From positions 3,162,001 through 3,226,000 of the forward strand of contig NZ_AP025460.1 in the NCBI RefSeq assembly GCF_024347315.1: a stretch of DNA of 64,000 nt, given 5' to 3'. Positions 27,283 to 36,739 of the stretch are shown here, piece by piece (position 1 is the first letter of the stretch; each line of letters begins with the position of its first letter). The stretch is from Vibrio atlanticus. Lineage in GTDB: Bacteria > Pseudomonadota > Gammaproteobacteria > Enterobacterales > Vibrionaceae. A program made the translations under genes and the position numbers. The notes under the pieces are model-generated. The model made no database searches and was not told where the DNA came from. It saw nothing but the letters and a program-made list of their open reading frames with translations.

Positions 27283-28734
27283 ATGGCTAATCTATCAGAA
27301 GCTCAAGTTGAAGCTCCTCAAGCTACTCGTCTCGAAGAAGATCTACTAGGTCAACGTCATGTTCCGGCTGATGCTTACTACGGCATCCACACTCTACGCG
27401 CAGTTGAAAACTTCAACATCTCAAATGTAACGATCTCAGATGTACCTGAATTCGTTCGCGGTATGGTGATGACAAAGAAAGCAGCGGCTTTAGCAAACAA
27501 AGAGTTAGGTGTAATCCCAAGCGAAGTAGCTAAATACATCATCGAAGCTTGTGACCTCATTCTAGACACTGGTAAGTGCATGGATCAGTTCCCATCGGAT
27601 GTATTCCAAGGTGGTGCTGGTACTTCTGTAAACATGAATGCTAACGAAGTTGTGGCAAACGTGGCACTTGAACTTATGGGCAAAGAAAAAGGCCAATATG
27701 AGTTCATCAACCCGAATGACCATGTAAACCGCAGCCAATCAACAAACTGTGCTTACCCAACTGGTTTCCGTATCTCTGTGTACAACAGCGTTCGTAAACT
27801 GATTGACGCTATCGAATACCTAAAAGGCGCATTCGAGCTTAAGAGCCAAGAATTCAACACAATTTTGAAGATGGGTCGTACTCAGCTTCAAGATGCTGTT
27901 CCTATGACGGTTGGCCAAGAGTTCCACGCTTGGGCTGTAACCATCAATGAAGAAATCAAGAACCTAGAATACACTTCAAAGCTATTGCTTGAAGTTAACC
28001 TAGGCGCAACGGCTATCGGTACTGGTCTGAACGCAGCACCGGGTTACCAAGGCCTAGCAGTGAAACACCTAGCGGAAGTAACTGGCTTAGAGTGTGTAGC
28101 GGCTGAAGATCTTATCGAAGCAACATCTGACTGTGGCGCATACGTAATGACGCACGGTGCACTTAAGCGCCTAGCGGTTAAACTGTCTAAGATTTGTAAC
28201 GACTTACGTCTTCTTTCTTCAGGCCCACGCACTGGCTTTAACGAACTAAACCTACCTGAACTGCAAGCTGGCTCTTCAATCATGCCAGCTAAAGTAAACC
28301 CAGTTGTGCCTGAAGTAGTAAACCAAGTTTGCTTTAAAGTTCTAGGTAACGACAACACGGTTTCTTTCGCAGCAGAAGGCGGTCAGCTTCAACTGAACGT
28401 AATGGAACCTGTTATCGCACAAAGCATGTTTGAGTCTCTAGACATTCTAACAAACGCATGTGTGAACCTACGCGACAAGTGTGTAGACGGCATTACTGTG
28501 AACAAAGAAGTGTGTGAATCTCACGTATTTAACTCTATCGGTATCGTCACTTACCTAAACCCATACATTGGCCACCACGAGGGTGATGTTGTTGGTAAGA
28601 TCTGTGCTGAAACAGGTAAAAGCGTTCGTGATGTAGTTCTAGAGCGCGGGTTATTAACCGAAGAAGAACTTGATGACATTTTCTCTGTTGAAAATTTGAT
28701 GCATCCTCAGTATAAAGCAAAACGCTACGAATAA
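27283..28734 (+). CDS. aspA: Aspartate ammonia-lyase
   Basis: Deaminates L-aspartate to fumarate and ammonia. The superfamily signature is [11 protein letters not shown], whose serine is in the flexible catalytic loop. [10 protein letters not shown] and [10 protein letters not shown] are substrate-binding segments. Length 483 (E. coli 478). The N-terminal extension ([19 protein letters not shown]) is typical of vibrios. Upstream AAGGATCC serves as Shine-Dalgarno. With dcuA it supplies and exchanges fumarate/succinate for anaerobic respiration. Confidence 0.96.
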   Translation: MANLSEAQVEAPQATRLEEDLLGQRHVPADAYYGIHTLRAVENFNISNVTISDVPEFVRGMVMTKKAAALANKELGVIPSEVAKYIIEACDLILDTGKCMDQFPSDVFQGGAGTSVNMNANEVVANVALELMGKEKGQYEFINPNDHVNRSQSTNCAYPTGFRISVYNSVRKLIDAIEYLKGAFELKSQEFNTILKMGRTQLQDAVPMTVGQEFHAWAVTINEEIKNLEYTSKLLLEVNLGATAIGTGLNAAPGYQGLAVKHLAEVTGLECVAAEDLIEATSDCGAYVMTHGALKRLAVKLSKICNDLRLLSSGPRTGFNELNLPELQAGSSIMPAKVNPVVPEVVNQVCFKVLGNDNTVSFAAEGGQLQLNVMEPVIAQSMFESLDILTNACVNLRDKCVDGITVNKEVCESHVFNSIGIVTYLNPYIGHHEGDVVGKICAETGKSVRDVVLERGLLTEEELDDIFSVENLMHPQYKAKRYE

Positions 28735-28742
28735 CGTTAGCG

Positions 28743-28771
28743 AAAAAGGGCTCCAAACGGAGCCCTTTTTT
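28743..28771 (+). terminator. aspA terminator
   Basis: AAAAAGGGCTCC, AAAC, GGAGCCCTTTTTT directly after aspA. Some read-through into dcuA remains possible. Confidence 0.92.
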
Positions 28772-28855
28772 AGGCTCCAATACGGTTAACCATGTTAATT
28801 TTGTGGATTTCTATTGGTTGCACTTTTGCGAAATAGAATCTAAACCATAGAACTA

Positions 28856-28890
28856 TTATGTGAACATTCCAGCGGCGAATGTTCACATAA
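28856..28890 (+). repeat. Perfect 14-bp-arm inverted repeat before dcuA
   Basis: TTATGTGAACATTC, CAGCGGC, GAATGTTCACATAA lies 26 bp before the dcuA ATG. The arms contain TGTGA/TCACA, but 20 bp apart rather than the 6 needed for one CRP site. As RNA it is a strong hairpin just above the dcuA ribosome-binding site. No U-tract follows. Confidence 0.8.
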
Positions 28891-28915
28891 TAAAATCTAA
28901 AATGAGGTGTTACTT

Positions 28916-30223
28916 ATGATTGCAGTAGAACTATTTGTCGTCCTGCTCTTTATCTTTTTGGGGGCCAGAATTGGCGGTATCGGTATTGGTTTTGCCGGTG
29001 GTGCTGGTGTTATTGCCCTTTCACTGATTCTTGGCGTTCCAACAAGCCAGTCTTTCATCCCGATCGACGTAATCTTGATCATCATGTCGGTTATCACCGC
29101 AATTGCTGCTATGCAGGTTGCTGGCGGTATGGACTGGTTGGTACAAATTGCAGAAAACTTTTTGCGTAAACACCCTGAACGCATCACCTTTTACGCGCCG
29201 ATTGTGACCTTTGTAATGACACTAATGGCCGGTACTGGTCACACAGCATTCTCTACGCTTCCTGTAATAGCAGAAGTAGCGAAAGGCCAAGGTGTTCGTC
29301 CTTCTCGTCCACTGTCTATCGCAGTTGTCGCCTCTCAAATTGCTATCACAGCTTCGCCAATCTCGGCTGCAGTTGTTGCTTTCGCAGCAATGCTGGCACC
29401 CTTTGGTGTTGATTACCTAACGCTATTGATGGTTTGTATCCCAACAACCTTCATCGCTTGTATGGTTGGTGCGGTTGTTGCTAACTACATGGGTAGCGAA
29501 CTGAAAGACGATCCTGTTTACCAAGAACGTCTAGAGAAAGGCCTAATCAAACTGGCGACAGAAGAGAAACGTGAAATTCTACCAACAGCGAAGAGAGCAA
29601 CGTACATCTTCCTAGCAGCGATTGGTTTCGTGGTTTGCTACGCAGCGGCTATCTCTAGCTCTGTTGGCCTAATTGAAAACCCAGCGCTTGGTCGTAACGA
29701 AGCGATCATGTCTGTGATGCTAGCAGCAGCAGCGGCTATCGTGATGTTCACTAAGATTGATGCTGCGAAGATTTCTTCAGCGCCAACATTCCGCTCTGGT
29801 ATGACAGCGTGTGTTTGTGTACTTGGTGTAGCTTGGTTAGGTTCAACGTTTGTAAACGCACACGTTGCTGAGATCAAAGACGTAGCAGGTGCTCTACTGG
29901 CTGACTACCCATGGATGCTGGCTCTTGTTTTGTTCTTCGCTTCTATGCTGCTTTACTCTCAAGGCGCAACAACAGTTGCACTAATGCCTGCAGCTCTAGC
30001 GATTGGCGTAGCACCACTAACAGCCGTGGCTTCTTTTGCTGCAGTAAGTGCACTGTTCGTACTTCCAACTTACCCTACGCTACTGGCAGCGGTTGAGATG
30101 GATGACACAGGCTCAACGCGTATTGGTAAGTACGTATTTAATCACCCATTCTTCATTCCTGGTGTGGTAACAATCAGTACAGCGGTTGCACTCGGCTTCG
30201 CATTTGGCGGCCTATTCATCTAG
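28916..30223 (+). CDS. dcuA: Anaerobic C4-dicarboxylate transporter DcuA
   Basis: This Dcu-family carrier exchanges aspartate/fumarate/malate for succinate. About ten to twelve transmembrane segments are visible, and the sequence opens MIAVELFVVLLFIFLGARIGGIGIGFAGG. A GTG 9 bp earlier is in frame, but ATG 28916, preceded by GAGGTG, gives 435 residues and the family N-terminus (E. coli DcuA 433). Adjacency to aspA favours DcuA over DcuB. Confidence 0.93.
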   Translation: MIAVELFVVLLFIFLGARIGGIGIGFAGGAGVIALSLILGVPTSQSFIPIDVILIIMSVITAIAAMQVAGGMDWLVQIAENFLRKHPERITFYAPIVTFVMTLMAGTGHTAFSTLPVIAEVAKGQGVRPSRPLSIAVVASQIAITASPISAAVVAFAAMLAPFGVDYLTLLMVCIPTTFIACMVGAVVANYMGSELKDDPVYQERLEKGLIKLATEEKREILPTAKRATYIFLAAIGFVVCYAAAISSSVGLIENPALGRNEAIMSVMLAAAAAIVMFTKIDAAKISSAPTFRSGMTACVCVLGVAWLGSTFVNAHVAEIKDVAGALLADYPWMLALVLFFASMLLYSQGATTVALMPAALAIGVAPLTAVASFAAVSALFVLPTYPTLLAAVEMDDTGSTRIGKYVFNHPFFIPGVVTISTAVALGFAFGGLFI

Positions 30224-30244
30224 TAATCACTAATGTTCTAAACT

Positions 30245-30272
30245 AAAAAAGGAAGCTTCGGCTTCCTTTTTT
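30245..30272 (+). terminator. dcuA terminator
   Basis: AAAAAAGGAAGC, TTCG, GCTTCCTTTTTT, 21 bp after dcuA. Confidence 0.93.
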
Positions 30273-30293
30273 GTTTTCTGCTCAATGTGTTAT

Positions 30294-30307
30294 TTGATAC
30301 ACGTCAA
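30294..30307. promoter_or_regulatory. FNR-like palindrome upstream of yfcC
   Basis: TTGAT-ACAC-GTCAA matches the FNR box TTGAT-N4-ATCAA at nine of ten positions and extends to TATTTGA/TCAAATA arms. It is far (about 430 bp) from yfcC, so its target is uncertain. Anaerobic control would suit both dcuA-type genes and the deiminase pathway. Confidence 0.4.
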
Positions 30308-30431
30308 ATAACCGTTATAAAATTCAAAAACCAACTAAAAATAAAGTTTGAATAAAATTCCAGGATTATTCAGGCCATTAATTAGGAATGCCTACCCAGT
30401 CAATCTCCCTTTGATTTACCGTCATCCCCAT

Positions 30432-30445
30432 CGAATATTAATCCA
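30432..30445. promoter_or_regulatory. ARG-box-like site upstream of yfcC
   Basis: CGAATATTAATCCA matches the core ARG box TGAATWWWWATTCA at 12 of 14 positions. A poorer copy (9 of 14) lies 21 bp upstream (30411-30424), the pairing distance of ArgR boxes. The rest of the 510-bp gap before yfcC is AT-rich with no open frame or clear repeat. Confidence 0.4.
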
Positions 30446-30733
30446 AGCTAACTAACCAAAAAACCTTGCCAATTTTCTGCCATTTTTCAGCCCTTTCATT
30501 AGCCATTATTTTTGTGAACAGCACCAAACTTAAATACTGACGTAAGGAATAAAATAACCGCAGCTAAATTAAATCTAACTTCATTTGGATTGGTAAATAT
30601 AAAAACAACCTTAATTTAAAGTCAGCAACTTTATATCGTTGAGTGCTTTATAAGTGTCCGTGTATTTACAATCTATAAATCATTAGTCGCTAATTCACAT
30701 CACTTCTATTTAAGATGATGTAAGGAGATAGCC

Positions 30734-32182
30734 ATGACAACTCAAACGATACCAAGCGAGAAAAAAAAGGGCGGCTTCTTTGCCAACTTTAAATTTCCTT
30801 CTGCCTACACCATTCTATTTATTCTGATTGCGTTCGTCGCGCTGCTTACCTGGATTGTTCCAGCAGGCCAATACGACCGTGCAATGAATGAAGAGCTAGG
30901 CCGAGAAGTACCCGTAACCGGAACCTATCAAGCGGTAGAAGGTAACCCTCAAGGCGTGATTGATGTACTGCTAGCGCCTATTGATGGCTTCTACGACCAC
31001 AATAGCTATGAAGCCGCGGCTATCGACGTTTCGCTGTTCATCTTAATCATTGGTGGCTTCTTAGGACTAGTAACCAAAACAGGTGCCATTGATGCTGGCA
31101 TCGAGCGCGTTACCGCCCGCTTAGAAGGGCGAGAAGAGTTGATGATACCGATACTGATGGCACTGTTTGCCGCTGGCGGTACCGTCTACGGCATGGCGGA
31201 AGAATCACTGCCATTCTATACATTACTAGTACCAGTAATGATGGCAGCTCGCTTTGACCCTCTAGTTGCGGCTGCGACGGTATTGCTTGGCGCGGGCATT
31301 GGGGTGCTAGGCTCTACCATTAACCCATTCGCGACCGTTATTGCTGCCAACGCCTCTGGTATTCCATTTACCGACGGTATCGCGCTGCGTATTGGAATGC
31401 TGATTATTGGTTGGGGTATCTGTGTCGCCTACGTCATGCGCTACGCAAGAATGGTACAAGCCGATCCAACAACATCGATTGTTTACGACAAATACGAAGA
31501 GAACAAAGCGCACTTCCTTGGCAACGCAAGTGGTGAAAAACTGGAGTTCACCGCGACTCGCAAACTGATCCTGGCCATTTTTGGTGGCTCTTTCGCTGTG
31601 ATGATTTACGGTGTATCCGTTGCTGGATGGTGGATGGCAGAGATCTCCGCGATGTTCTTAGCTGCGACTATTATTGTCGGTATTGTGTCTCGCATGAGCG
31701 AGGAAGAGTTCACAACTAGCTTCATTGACGGTGCTCGAGATCTACTGGGCGTTGCGCTTATCATAGGTATCGCACGTGGTATCGTAGTCGTAATGGACCG
31801 CGGTATGATCACCGACACTATTCTTTTCTCAGCAGAACAAATGGTGACAGGCCTTTCTTCAGTTGTCTTCATTAACGTGATGTTCTTCTTAGAAATTCTA
31901 CTGTCATTCTTAGTACCTTCGACCTCTGGTCTAGCAGTGCTGACTATGCCAATCATGGCGCCATTAGCCGATTTTGCTGGCGTAGGTCGTGACCTTGTTA
32001 TCACCGCTTACCAATCAGCATCTGGCTTGGTCAACTTAATCACTCCAACCTCTGCAGTGGTAATGGGCGGCTTGGCGATTGCTCGTGTCCCTTACGTGCG
32101 CTGGGTTAAATGGGTGATGCCATTAATCGGAATCTTGATGGTGTTCTGCATCGTTGTACTAAGTATTGGTGCGCTTATCTAA
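30734..32182 (+). CDS. YfcC-family transporter, probable arginine/ornithine exchanger (ArcD type)
   Basis: This 482-residue integral membrane protein of the YfcC/COG1288 group has about 11-12 transmembrane segments, beginning after a basic cytoplasmic N-terminus (SEKKKGGFFANFKF). Conserved WIVPAGQYDR, GTVYGMAEESLPFY, GSTINPFAT and SATSGL-like FLVPSTSGLAVL are typical. In streptococcal deiminase operons members of this group exchange arginine for ornithine, and the place just before arcA-arcC-OTCase supports that role. Other substrates remain possible. AAGGAGA gives a strong start at 30734. Confidence 0.75.
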   Translation: MTTQTIPSEKKKGGFFANFKFPSAYTILFILIAFVALLTWIVPAGQYDRAMNEELGREVPVTGTYQAVEGNPQGVIDVLLAPIDGFYDHNSYEAAAIDVSLFILIIGGFLGLVTKTGAIDAGIERVTARLEGREELMIPILMALFAAGGTVYGMAEESLPFYTLLVPVMMAARFDPLVAAATVLLGAGIGVLGSTINPFATVIAANASGIPFTDGIALRIGMLIIGWGICVAYVMRYARMVQADPTTSIVYDKYEENKAHFLGNASGEKLEFTATRKLILAIFGGSFAVMIYGVSVAGWWMAEISAMFLAATIIVGIVSRMSEEEFTTSFIDGARDLLGVALIIGIARGIVVVMDRGMITDTILFSAEQMVTGLSSVVFINVMFFLEILLSFLVPSTSGLAVLTMPIMAPLADFAGVGRDLVITAYQSASGLVNLITPTSAVVMGGLAIARVPYVRWVKWVMPLIGILMVFCIVVLSIGALI

Positions 32183-32206
32183 AACCTGCACACCACCTTC
32201 TCGTTC

Positions 32207-32232
32207 AAAGCCGCTTTCTTAGCGGCTTTTTT
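32207..32232 (+). terminator. yfcC terminator
   Basis: AAAGCCGCT, TTCTT, AGCGGCTTTTTT, 24 bp after yfcC. arcA must therefore have its own promoter. Confidence 0.93.
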
Positions 32233-32662
32233 GTTGCTATCACCCTCAGAACCAGTCCCCAAAACAACCTCACGAGCTGCACACACTCTATTTAAAGCCT
32301 CTCTATAGTCAACCTTAAACAATCCAAGGACACCTTCGACAAAGCGTAAATCAACGTTTTAATATTGATGTTAAGGCTAATAAAAAATAATCCATTCCTC
32401 TCCATTATGTTTATAAAAATATTTAGTCACTTATTAACGTTAATTATATTTAAAGTTATTAACCTTGTAATAACCAAAGGGGAAATAAAAGCTATTTTTA
32501 TAGAAAACTGGCTAAAAAAAACCAATTATAAAGTGTGACCACAACAGCTTTATTCGCATTTATTTTGTTAATAAATAATTAATTTCACATCCAAAATTAA
32601 ATATCTAAATAGAAACATTGCATACTTCCAAGCTAAGTACATTCTTATCAATAAAACTATTA

Positions 32663-32787
32663 TGCATATAATCCCTAACAATTTTAATTCTAGGCAGGTT
32701 CATCAAAAAAGCGTGCATAAAGTTCCCTAACAGCTAACTATTTAGAATGTAATCGTCATGACTAAAAGTGCATAAAGTTTGTTAAAA
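32663..32787 (+). repeat. Three spaced repeats in the arcA upstream region
   Basis: TGCATATAATCCCTAACA (32663), TGCATAAAGTTCCCTAACA (32714) and TGCATAAAGTTTGTTAAAA (32769) are related direct repeats spaced 51 and 55 bp apart, near five helical turns each. They occupy the lower half of the 791-bp AT-rich gap before arcA. The upper part (32233-32660) shows no frame, hairpin or known operator. Confidence 0.6.
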
Positions 32788-32859
32788 CCCTTAGTTTTAA
32801 AGGGCTGCAGGATAAAAAACGATTTGTGATAGATCTCTAAGAATACCTGACTAGCAGGC

Positions 32860-32901
32860 GTAATATTAATTCCAGACAAGAGATATGAATAAAACAATTC
32901 A
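32860..32901. promoter_or_regulatory. ARG-box-like sites near the arcA promoter
   Basis: GTAATATTAATTCC (32860-32873) fits TGAATWWWWATTCA at 11 of 14. TGAAT-AAAACA-ATTCA (32886-32901) has both perfect half-sites but a 6-nt rather than 4-nt spacer. Both lie within 115 bp of arcA. ArgR-type activation of deiminase genes by arginine is known in several bacteria. Confidence 0.4.
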
Positions 32902-32973
32902 TTATTCTCCACTGAAAATAAACAATTACTCTTAGCGATAAAAGTAATTCAAATATATAAGAGAGAGACGATC

Positions 32974-34197
32974 ATGAGTAAGTTCTATGTAGGTTCTGAA
33001 ATAGGTCAATTGCGCCGCGTTCTAGTTCACCGCCCAAGACGCGCACTGACTCACCTAACACCCTCTAACTGTCACGATTTACTATTTGATGACGTACTGG
33101 CTGTTGAGCGCGCAGGTAAAGAGCATGACGCATTTACTAAAACGCTACGTGATCAGGGTGTTGAAGTTCTTCTTCTTACTGACCTACTAGCAGACACACT
33201 AGCAGTGCCAGAAGCGAAAGACTGGCTACTAAGCTGCCAGGTATCTGATTACCGTTTGGGTAAAACATTCGCTAATGATGTGCGCTGCTACTTGGGCGAC
33301 TTACCAAACTTAGAGCTAGCAAAAATCCTAACGGGCGGTCTTTCTTACGCTGAAATGCCAATGAAATCATCTTCAATGATGCAAGGCATGCACGCACCAA
33401 CTGACTTCATTATCGAACCTCTACCAAACCACCTATTTACTCGTGACACATCTTGCTGGGTATACGGTGGCGTATCTATCAACCCGATGGCGAAACCTGC
33501 TCGTCAACGTGAAACAAACCACGTTCGCGCTATTTACCGCTGGCACCCAACATTCGCAGGCGAAGACTTCATTAAATACTTCGGTGATGAAGAAAACATC
33601 AACTACGACAACTCAACAATCGAAGGTGGTGACGTTCTTGTTCTCGGCCGTGGCGCGGTTCTTATCGGTATGTCTGAGCGTACAACAGCACAAGGTGTTG
33701 AACACTTAGCGTCTAGCCTATTCAAACACGGTCAAGCGACACAAGTTATCGCAATGCAGCTACCAAAACACCGTTCTTGCATGCACTTAGACACCGTGAT
33801 GACTCACATGAACGAAGATACGTTCTCTGTTTACCCTGAAGTGGTAAGTAAAGACGTGCAGTGCTGGAACCTAACTGGCGATGAGTCAGGCGCAGTGAAA
33901 GTGAAAGAAGAAGGCTACTTCGTAACAGCTATCGAAAAAGCACTTGGCGTAGACAAGCTAAACCTAATCACAACGGGTGGCGACAACTTCCATGCAGAAC
34001 GTGAACAGTGGAACGATGCAAACAACGTTCTAACGGTTAAACCTGGCGTTGTTATTGGCTACGAAGGCAACACATACACCAACGAAAAATACGACAAAGC
34101 AGGCATCACGGTTCTTCCGATTCCAGGAGACGAACTTGGTCGCGGTCGCGGTGGTGCACGCTGCATGAGCTGTCCAATTGAGCGTGATGGTATCTAA
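32974..34197 (+). CDS. arcA: Arginine deiminase
   Basis: Hydrolyses arginine to citrulline and ammonia, the first step of the deiminase pathway. Family motifs are [17 protein letters not shown], the EGGD segment ([12 protein letters not shown]), MHLDTVMT with catalytic His, and [13 protein letters not shown] with nucleophile C397. Length 407. AGAGAGA precedes ATG 32974. This arcA is unrelated to the ArcA redox regulator. Confidence 0.96.
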   Translation: MSKFYVGSEIGQLRRVLVHRPRRALTHLTPSNCHDLLFDDVLAVERAGKEHDAFTKTLRDQGVEVLLLTDLLADTLAVPEAKDWLLSCQVSDYRLGKTFANDVRCYLGDLPNLELAKILTGGLSYAEMPMKSSSMMQGMHAPTDFIIEPLPNHLFTRDTSCWVYGGVSINPMAKPARQRETNHVRAIYRWHPTFAGEDFIKYFGDEENINYDNSTIEGGDVLVLGRGAVLIGMSERTTAQGVEHLASSLFKHGQATQVIAMQLPKHRSCMHLDTVMTHMNEDTFSVYPEVVSKDVQCWNLTGDESGAVKVKEEGYFVTAIEKALGVDKLNLITTGGDNFHAEREQWNDANNVLTVKPGVVIGYEGNTYTNEKYDKAGITVLPIPGDELGRGRGGARCMSCPIERDGI

Positions 34198-34212
34198 TCA
34201 CTAAGACGAAAC

Positions 34213-34250
34213 GGCCAAGTTGAACGATCTCAAATAATCTCAACTTGGCC
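34213..34250 (+). repeat. Intercistronic hairpin between arcA and arcC
   Basis: GGCCAAGTTGA (34213-34223) and TCAACTTGGCC (34240-34250) are perfect 11-bp arms around a 16-nt loop. No U-tract follows, so this is more likely an mRNA-stability or processing element than a terminator. It ends 19 bp before arcC. Confidence 0.75.
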
Positions 34251-34269
34251 AAAATGAGAGAACACAATT

Positions 34270-35181
34270 ATGACTAAGCAAACTGTTGTTGTTGCACTCG
34301 GCGGTAATGCCCTACTTCGTCGCGGTGAGCCGTTAGAAGCCGATGTTCAACGCCGTAATATTGAAACGGCTGTTAAAACCATCTCTGAAATCGCGAAAGT
34401 GTACAACGTGGTTCTAGTGCACGGTAATGGTCCACAAGTTGGCTTACTTGCTCTGCAAGGTTTGGAGTACAAAAAAGTAAACCCGTATCCATTGGATGTA
34501 TTGGGCAGTGAGACTCAAGGCATGATCGGCTACATGCTGATGCAAGAGTTCAAAAACTACCTGCCTGACCGCAACATCTCATGCATGTTGACGCAAATGA
34601 CCGTTGATCCAAACGATCCTGCATTCGCAGATCCAACTAAGCCAATTGGCCCGATCTACGAAGAAGCAGAAGCGCGTGAGTTAGCGGAGAAATTCCACTG
34701 GATCGTAAAACCAGACGGTCAACATTTCCGTCGAGTAGTGCCAAGCCCACGCCCTACTGGCATTGTTGAACACGAAGCGATCACTCAACTTATCGATGCA
34801 GGTCACCTCGTAATTTGTACTGGCGGTGGTGGCATCCCAGTGAAAAAAGAAAATGGCAAATTAGTCGGCGTTGAAGCGGTTATCGACAAAGACATGTCAG
34901 CGGCTTTCTTGGCGAAACAATTGGATGCGGATGCACTACTTATTCTGACCGATGCTGACGCTGTTTATCTTGATTGGGGCAAACCGACTCAACACGCACT
35001 GCGCAGTACTACACCAAGTGAATTGGCGAAATTTACATTTGATGCAGGCTCAATGGGGCCAAAAATTGAAGCATCGTGCGAGTTCATTCAGCAAGGCGGC
35101 AAAGTAGTGGGTATCGGCGCACTCGAAGATGGTTTGCAAATCCTGCAAGGCCAAGCGGGCACCAATATCACCAAAGGTTAA
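34270..35181 (+). CDS. arcC: Carbamate kinase
   Basis: Makes ATP from carbamoyl phosphate and ADP, the energy-yielding last step of the pathway. VVALGGNALLRRGEP, VLVHGNGPQVG and the CTGGGGIPV loop are diagnostic of the amino acid kinase fold. Length 303. It probably shares a transcript with arcA and the OTCase. Confidence 0.96.
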   Translation: MTKQTVVVALGGNALLRRGEPLEADVQRRNIETAVKTISEIAKVYNVVLVHGNGPQVGLLALQGLEYKKVNPYPLDVLGSETQGMIGYMLMQEFKNYLPDRNISCMLTQMTVDPNDPAFADPTKPIGPIYEEAEARELAEKFHWIVKPDGQHFRRVVPSPRPTGIVEHEAITQLIDAGHLVICTGGGGIPVKKENGKLVGVEAVIDKDMSAAFLAKQLDADALLILTDADAVYLDWGKPTQHALRSTTPSELAKFTFDAGSMGPKIEASCEFIQQGGKVVGIGALEDGLQILQGQAGTNITKG

Positions 35182-35376
35182 TGCACTAGCGAGCTTTATC
35201 ATCTTGAAAAACTTAAAGCTTGAGAAGCTTAAGTCTTGAAAGCTTTTAAATCTTGCGAAAACAGAATCAAACGAAACAAAAAAAACCGAACAACTTTAAC
35301 TAAAAATTGAATCGCGCTTTCTTGAATTTTATTTCCCTGTAACAAGGAAGCGCCTAAATCTAAGAAGGAATACATC

Positions 35377-36387
35377 ATGGCTTTTAACCTACGCAATCGT
35401 AACTTCCTAAAACTACTAGATTTCACTCCACGCGAAATTCAACACTTGTTAGATCTTTCTATGGAGCTAAAAAAAGCGAAGTACAACGGTTACGAACAGC
35501 CAACACTGACTGGCAAAAACATTGCGCTTATCTTTGAAAAAACCTCAACTCGTACTCGCTGTGCATTCGAAGTAGCAGCATTCGACCAAGGTGCTCGCGT
35601 GTCTTACTTAGGCCCATCTGGCTCTCAAATTGGCCACAAAGAATCAATGAAAGACACCGCTCGCGTTCTAGGCCGTATGTACGATGGCATCGAATACCGC
35701 GGCTTTGGTCAAGAAATCGTTGAAGAGCTAGGCGCTTACGCTGGCGTTCCTGTATGGAATGGCCTGACTGACGAATTCCACCCAACACAAATCCTAGCTG
35801 ACTTCCTAACTATGACGGAATACGGCCGTGGCAAGCAACTGCATGAAATCAAGTTTGCTTACCTAGGTGATGCTCGCAACAACATGGGTAACTCTCTAAT
35901 GGTTGGCGCTGCGAAAATGGGCATGGACATTCGCCTTGTTGCTCCAAAGCAGTTCTGGCCAGAAGAAGAGCTATTAGCTCAATGTCGTGAAATCGCAGAA
36001 CACACTGGCGGCAAAATCACGCTAACAGAAGATGTTCAAGAAGGCGTGCAAGGTTGTGATTTCCTATACACCGACGTTTGGGTATCAATGGGCGAAGCGA
36101 AAGAAGCATGGGCTGAGCGTATCAACCTAATGATGCCTTACCAAGTCAACATGGACATGATCAAAGCAACAGGCAACCCACATGTGAAATTCATGCACTG
36201 CCTACCTGCTTTCCACGGCGAAGATACCACAGTAGGCAAACAGCTTGCTGCTGAATATCCGCAGCTTAAAGATGGCGTAGAAGTGACAGATGAAGTGGTT
36301 GAGTCTGAATACTCTATCGTGTTCGATGAAGCAGAAAACCGCATGCACACCATCAAAGCAGTAATGGTTGCGACATTAGGCAGCTAA
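35377..36387 (+). CDS. arcB: Ornithine carbamoyltransferase, probably catabolic
   Basis: Interconverts citrulline + phosphate and ornithine + carbamoyl phosphate. The carbamoyl-phosphate motif STRTR (57-61), HPTQ, and the ornithine motif MHCLPAFHG are present. Length 336. Sequence alone does not separate the catabolic (arcB) and anabolic (argF/argI) roles; the position after arcA-arcC argues for the catabolic one. The 195-bp gap before it contains several degenerate AAGCTT-type inverted repeats. AAGGAA precedes the start. Confidence 0.9.
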   Translation: MAFNLRNRNFLKLLDFTPREIQHLLDLSMELKKAKYNGYEQPTLTGKNIALIFEKTSTRTRCAFEVAAFDQGARVSYLGPSGSQIGHKESMKDTARVLGRMYDGIEYRGFGQEIVEELGAYAGVPVWNGLTDEFHPTQILADFLTMTEYGRGKQLHEIKFAYLGDARNNMGNSLMVGAAKMGMDIRLVAPKQFWPEEELLAQCREIAEHTGGKITLTEDVQEGVQGCDFLYTDVWVSMGEAKEAWAERINLMMPYQVNMDMIKATGNPHVKFMHCLPAFHGEDTTVGKQLAAEYPQLKDGVEVTDEVVESEYSIVFDEAENRMHTIKAVMVATLGS

Positions 36388-36392
36388 TTACC

Positions 36393-36418
36393 TAAGAAAC
36401 TAAGAAACTAAGAAACTA
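36393..36418 (+). repeat. 8-bp tandem repeat (TAAGAAAC)3
   Basis: Three perfect copies of TAAGAAAC at 36393-36416 with a trailing TA, 5 bp after the OTCase stop. It is a short, non-coding microsatellite. Confidence 0.9.
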
Positions 36419-36446
36419 AACAGTTAAGACGTTAAAAATTAAGAAG

Positions 36447-36660
36447 CTAGGCACTCACTTGTTCGAAATACGTTGATAAGTTAAGTGCAATGACAGGGAA
36501 ATGCGGGTGGCGTTCTTGGGATTTTGACCTTGAATAAAGCTCGCATTTTTTTTCATGCGATTGAAGAGATAATTTCCTGAAAAACCCTGTAAGTCTCAGC
36601 CCCAACAAAGACTTAAATGAGAGTTTGAAATGGATGCAATCTCGCATAAAAATCCATTAA
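36447..36660 (-). repeat. Probable Vibrio dispersed repeat with a 66-residue frame
   Basis: A short frame here (36447-36647, minus) reads as a basic, Ser/Leu-rich peptide (RLTGFFRKLSLQSHEKK, SKSQERHPHFPVIALNLS). Similar peptides are, from memory, scattered through Vibrio proteomes as hypothetical proteins, which suggests a repeated intergenic sequence rather than a gene. It lies between the OTCase gene and the pyrBI promoter. No terminal repeats or transposase are seen. Confidence 0.35.
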
Positions 36661-36681
36661 ATGAATACTTTACAGAAAGTA

Positions 36682-36722
36682 TTGCATGGCCTTTTTATCT
36701 GAGTATAATCCTCCGCAATTTG
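36682..36722 (+). promoter_or_regulatory. pyrBI promoter with AATTTG start
   Basis: TTGCAT (36682-36687), 16 bp, TATAAT (36704-36709), then 7 nt and AATTTG (36717-36722). In E. coli pyrBI the same hexamer at the same distance is the start site where high UTP causes reiterative U addition and abortive release. The match suggests that mechanism here. Confidence 0.75.
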
Positions 36723-36739
36723 TCTTAAGAGAGCAAAAA

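Noticed and set aside
31606..32004. 132-residue minus-strand frame inside the YfcC-type gene
   Set aside because: Shadow of a confident membrane-protein gene, with low-complexity Ser/Thr/Ile composition and no ribosome-binding site.
36588..36736. Short plus-strand frame just before the pyrBI leader peptide
   Set aside because: It overlaps the pyrBI promoter and start site and has no ribosome-binding site. The downstream 35-codon frame fits the attenuator geometry far better.
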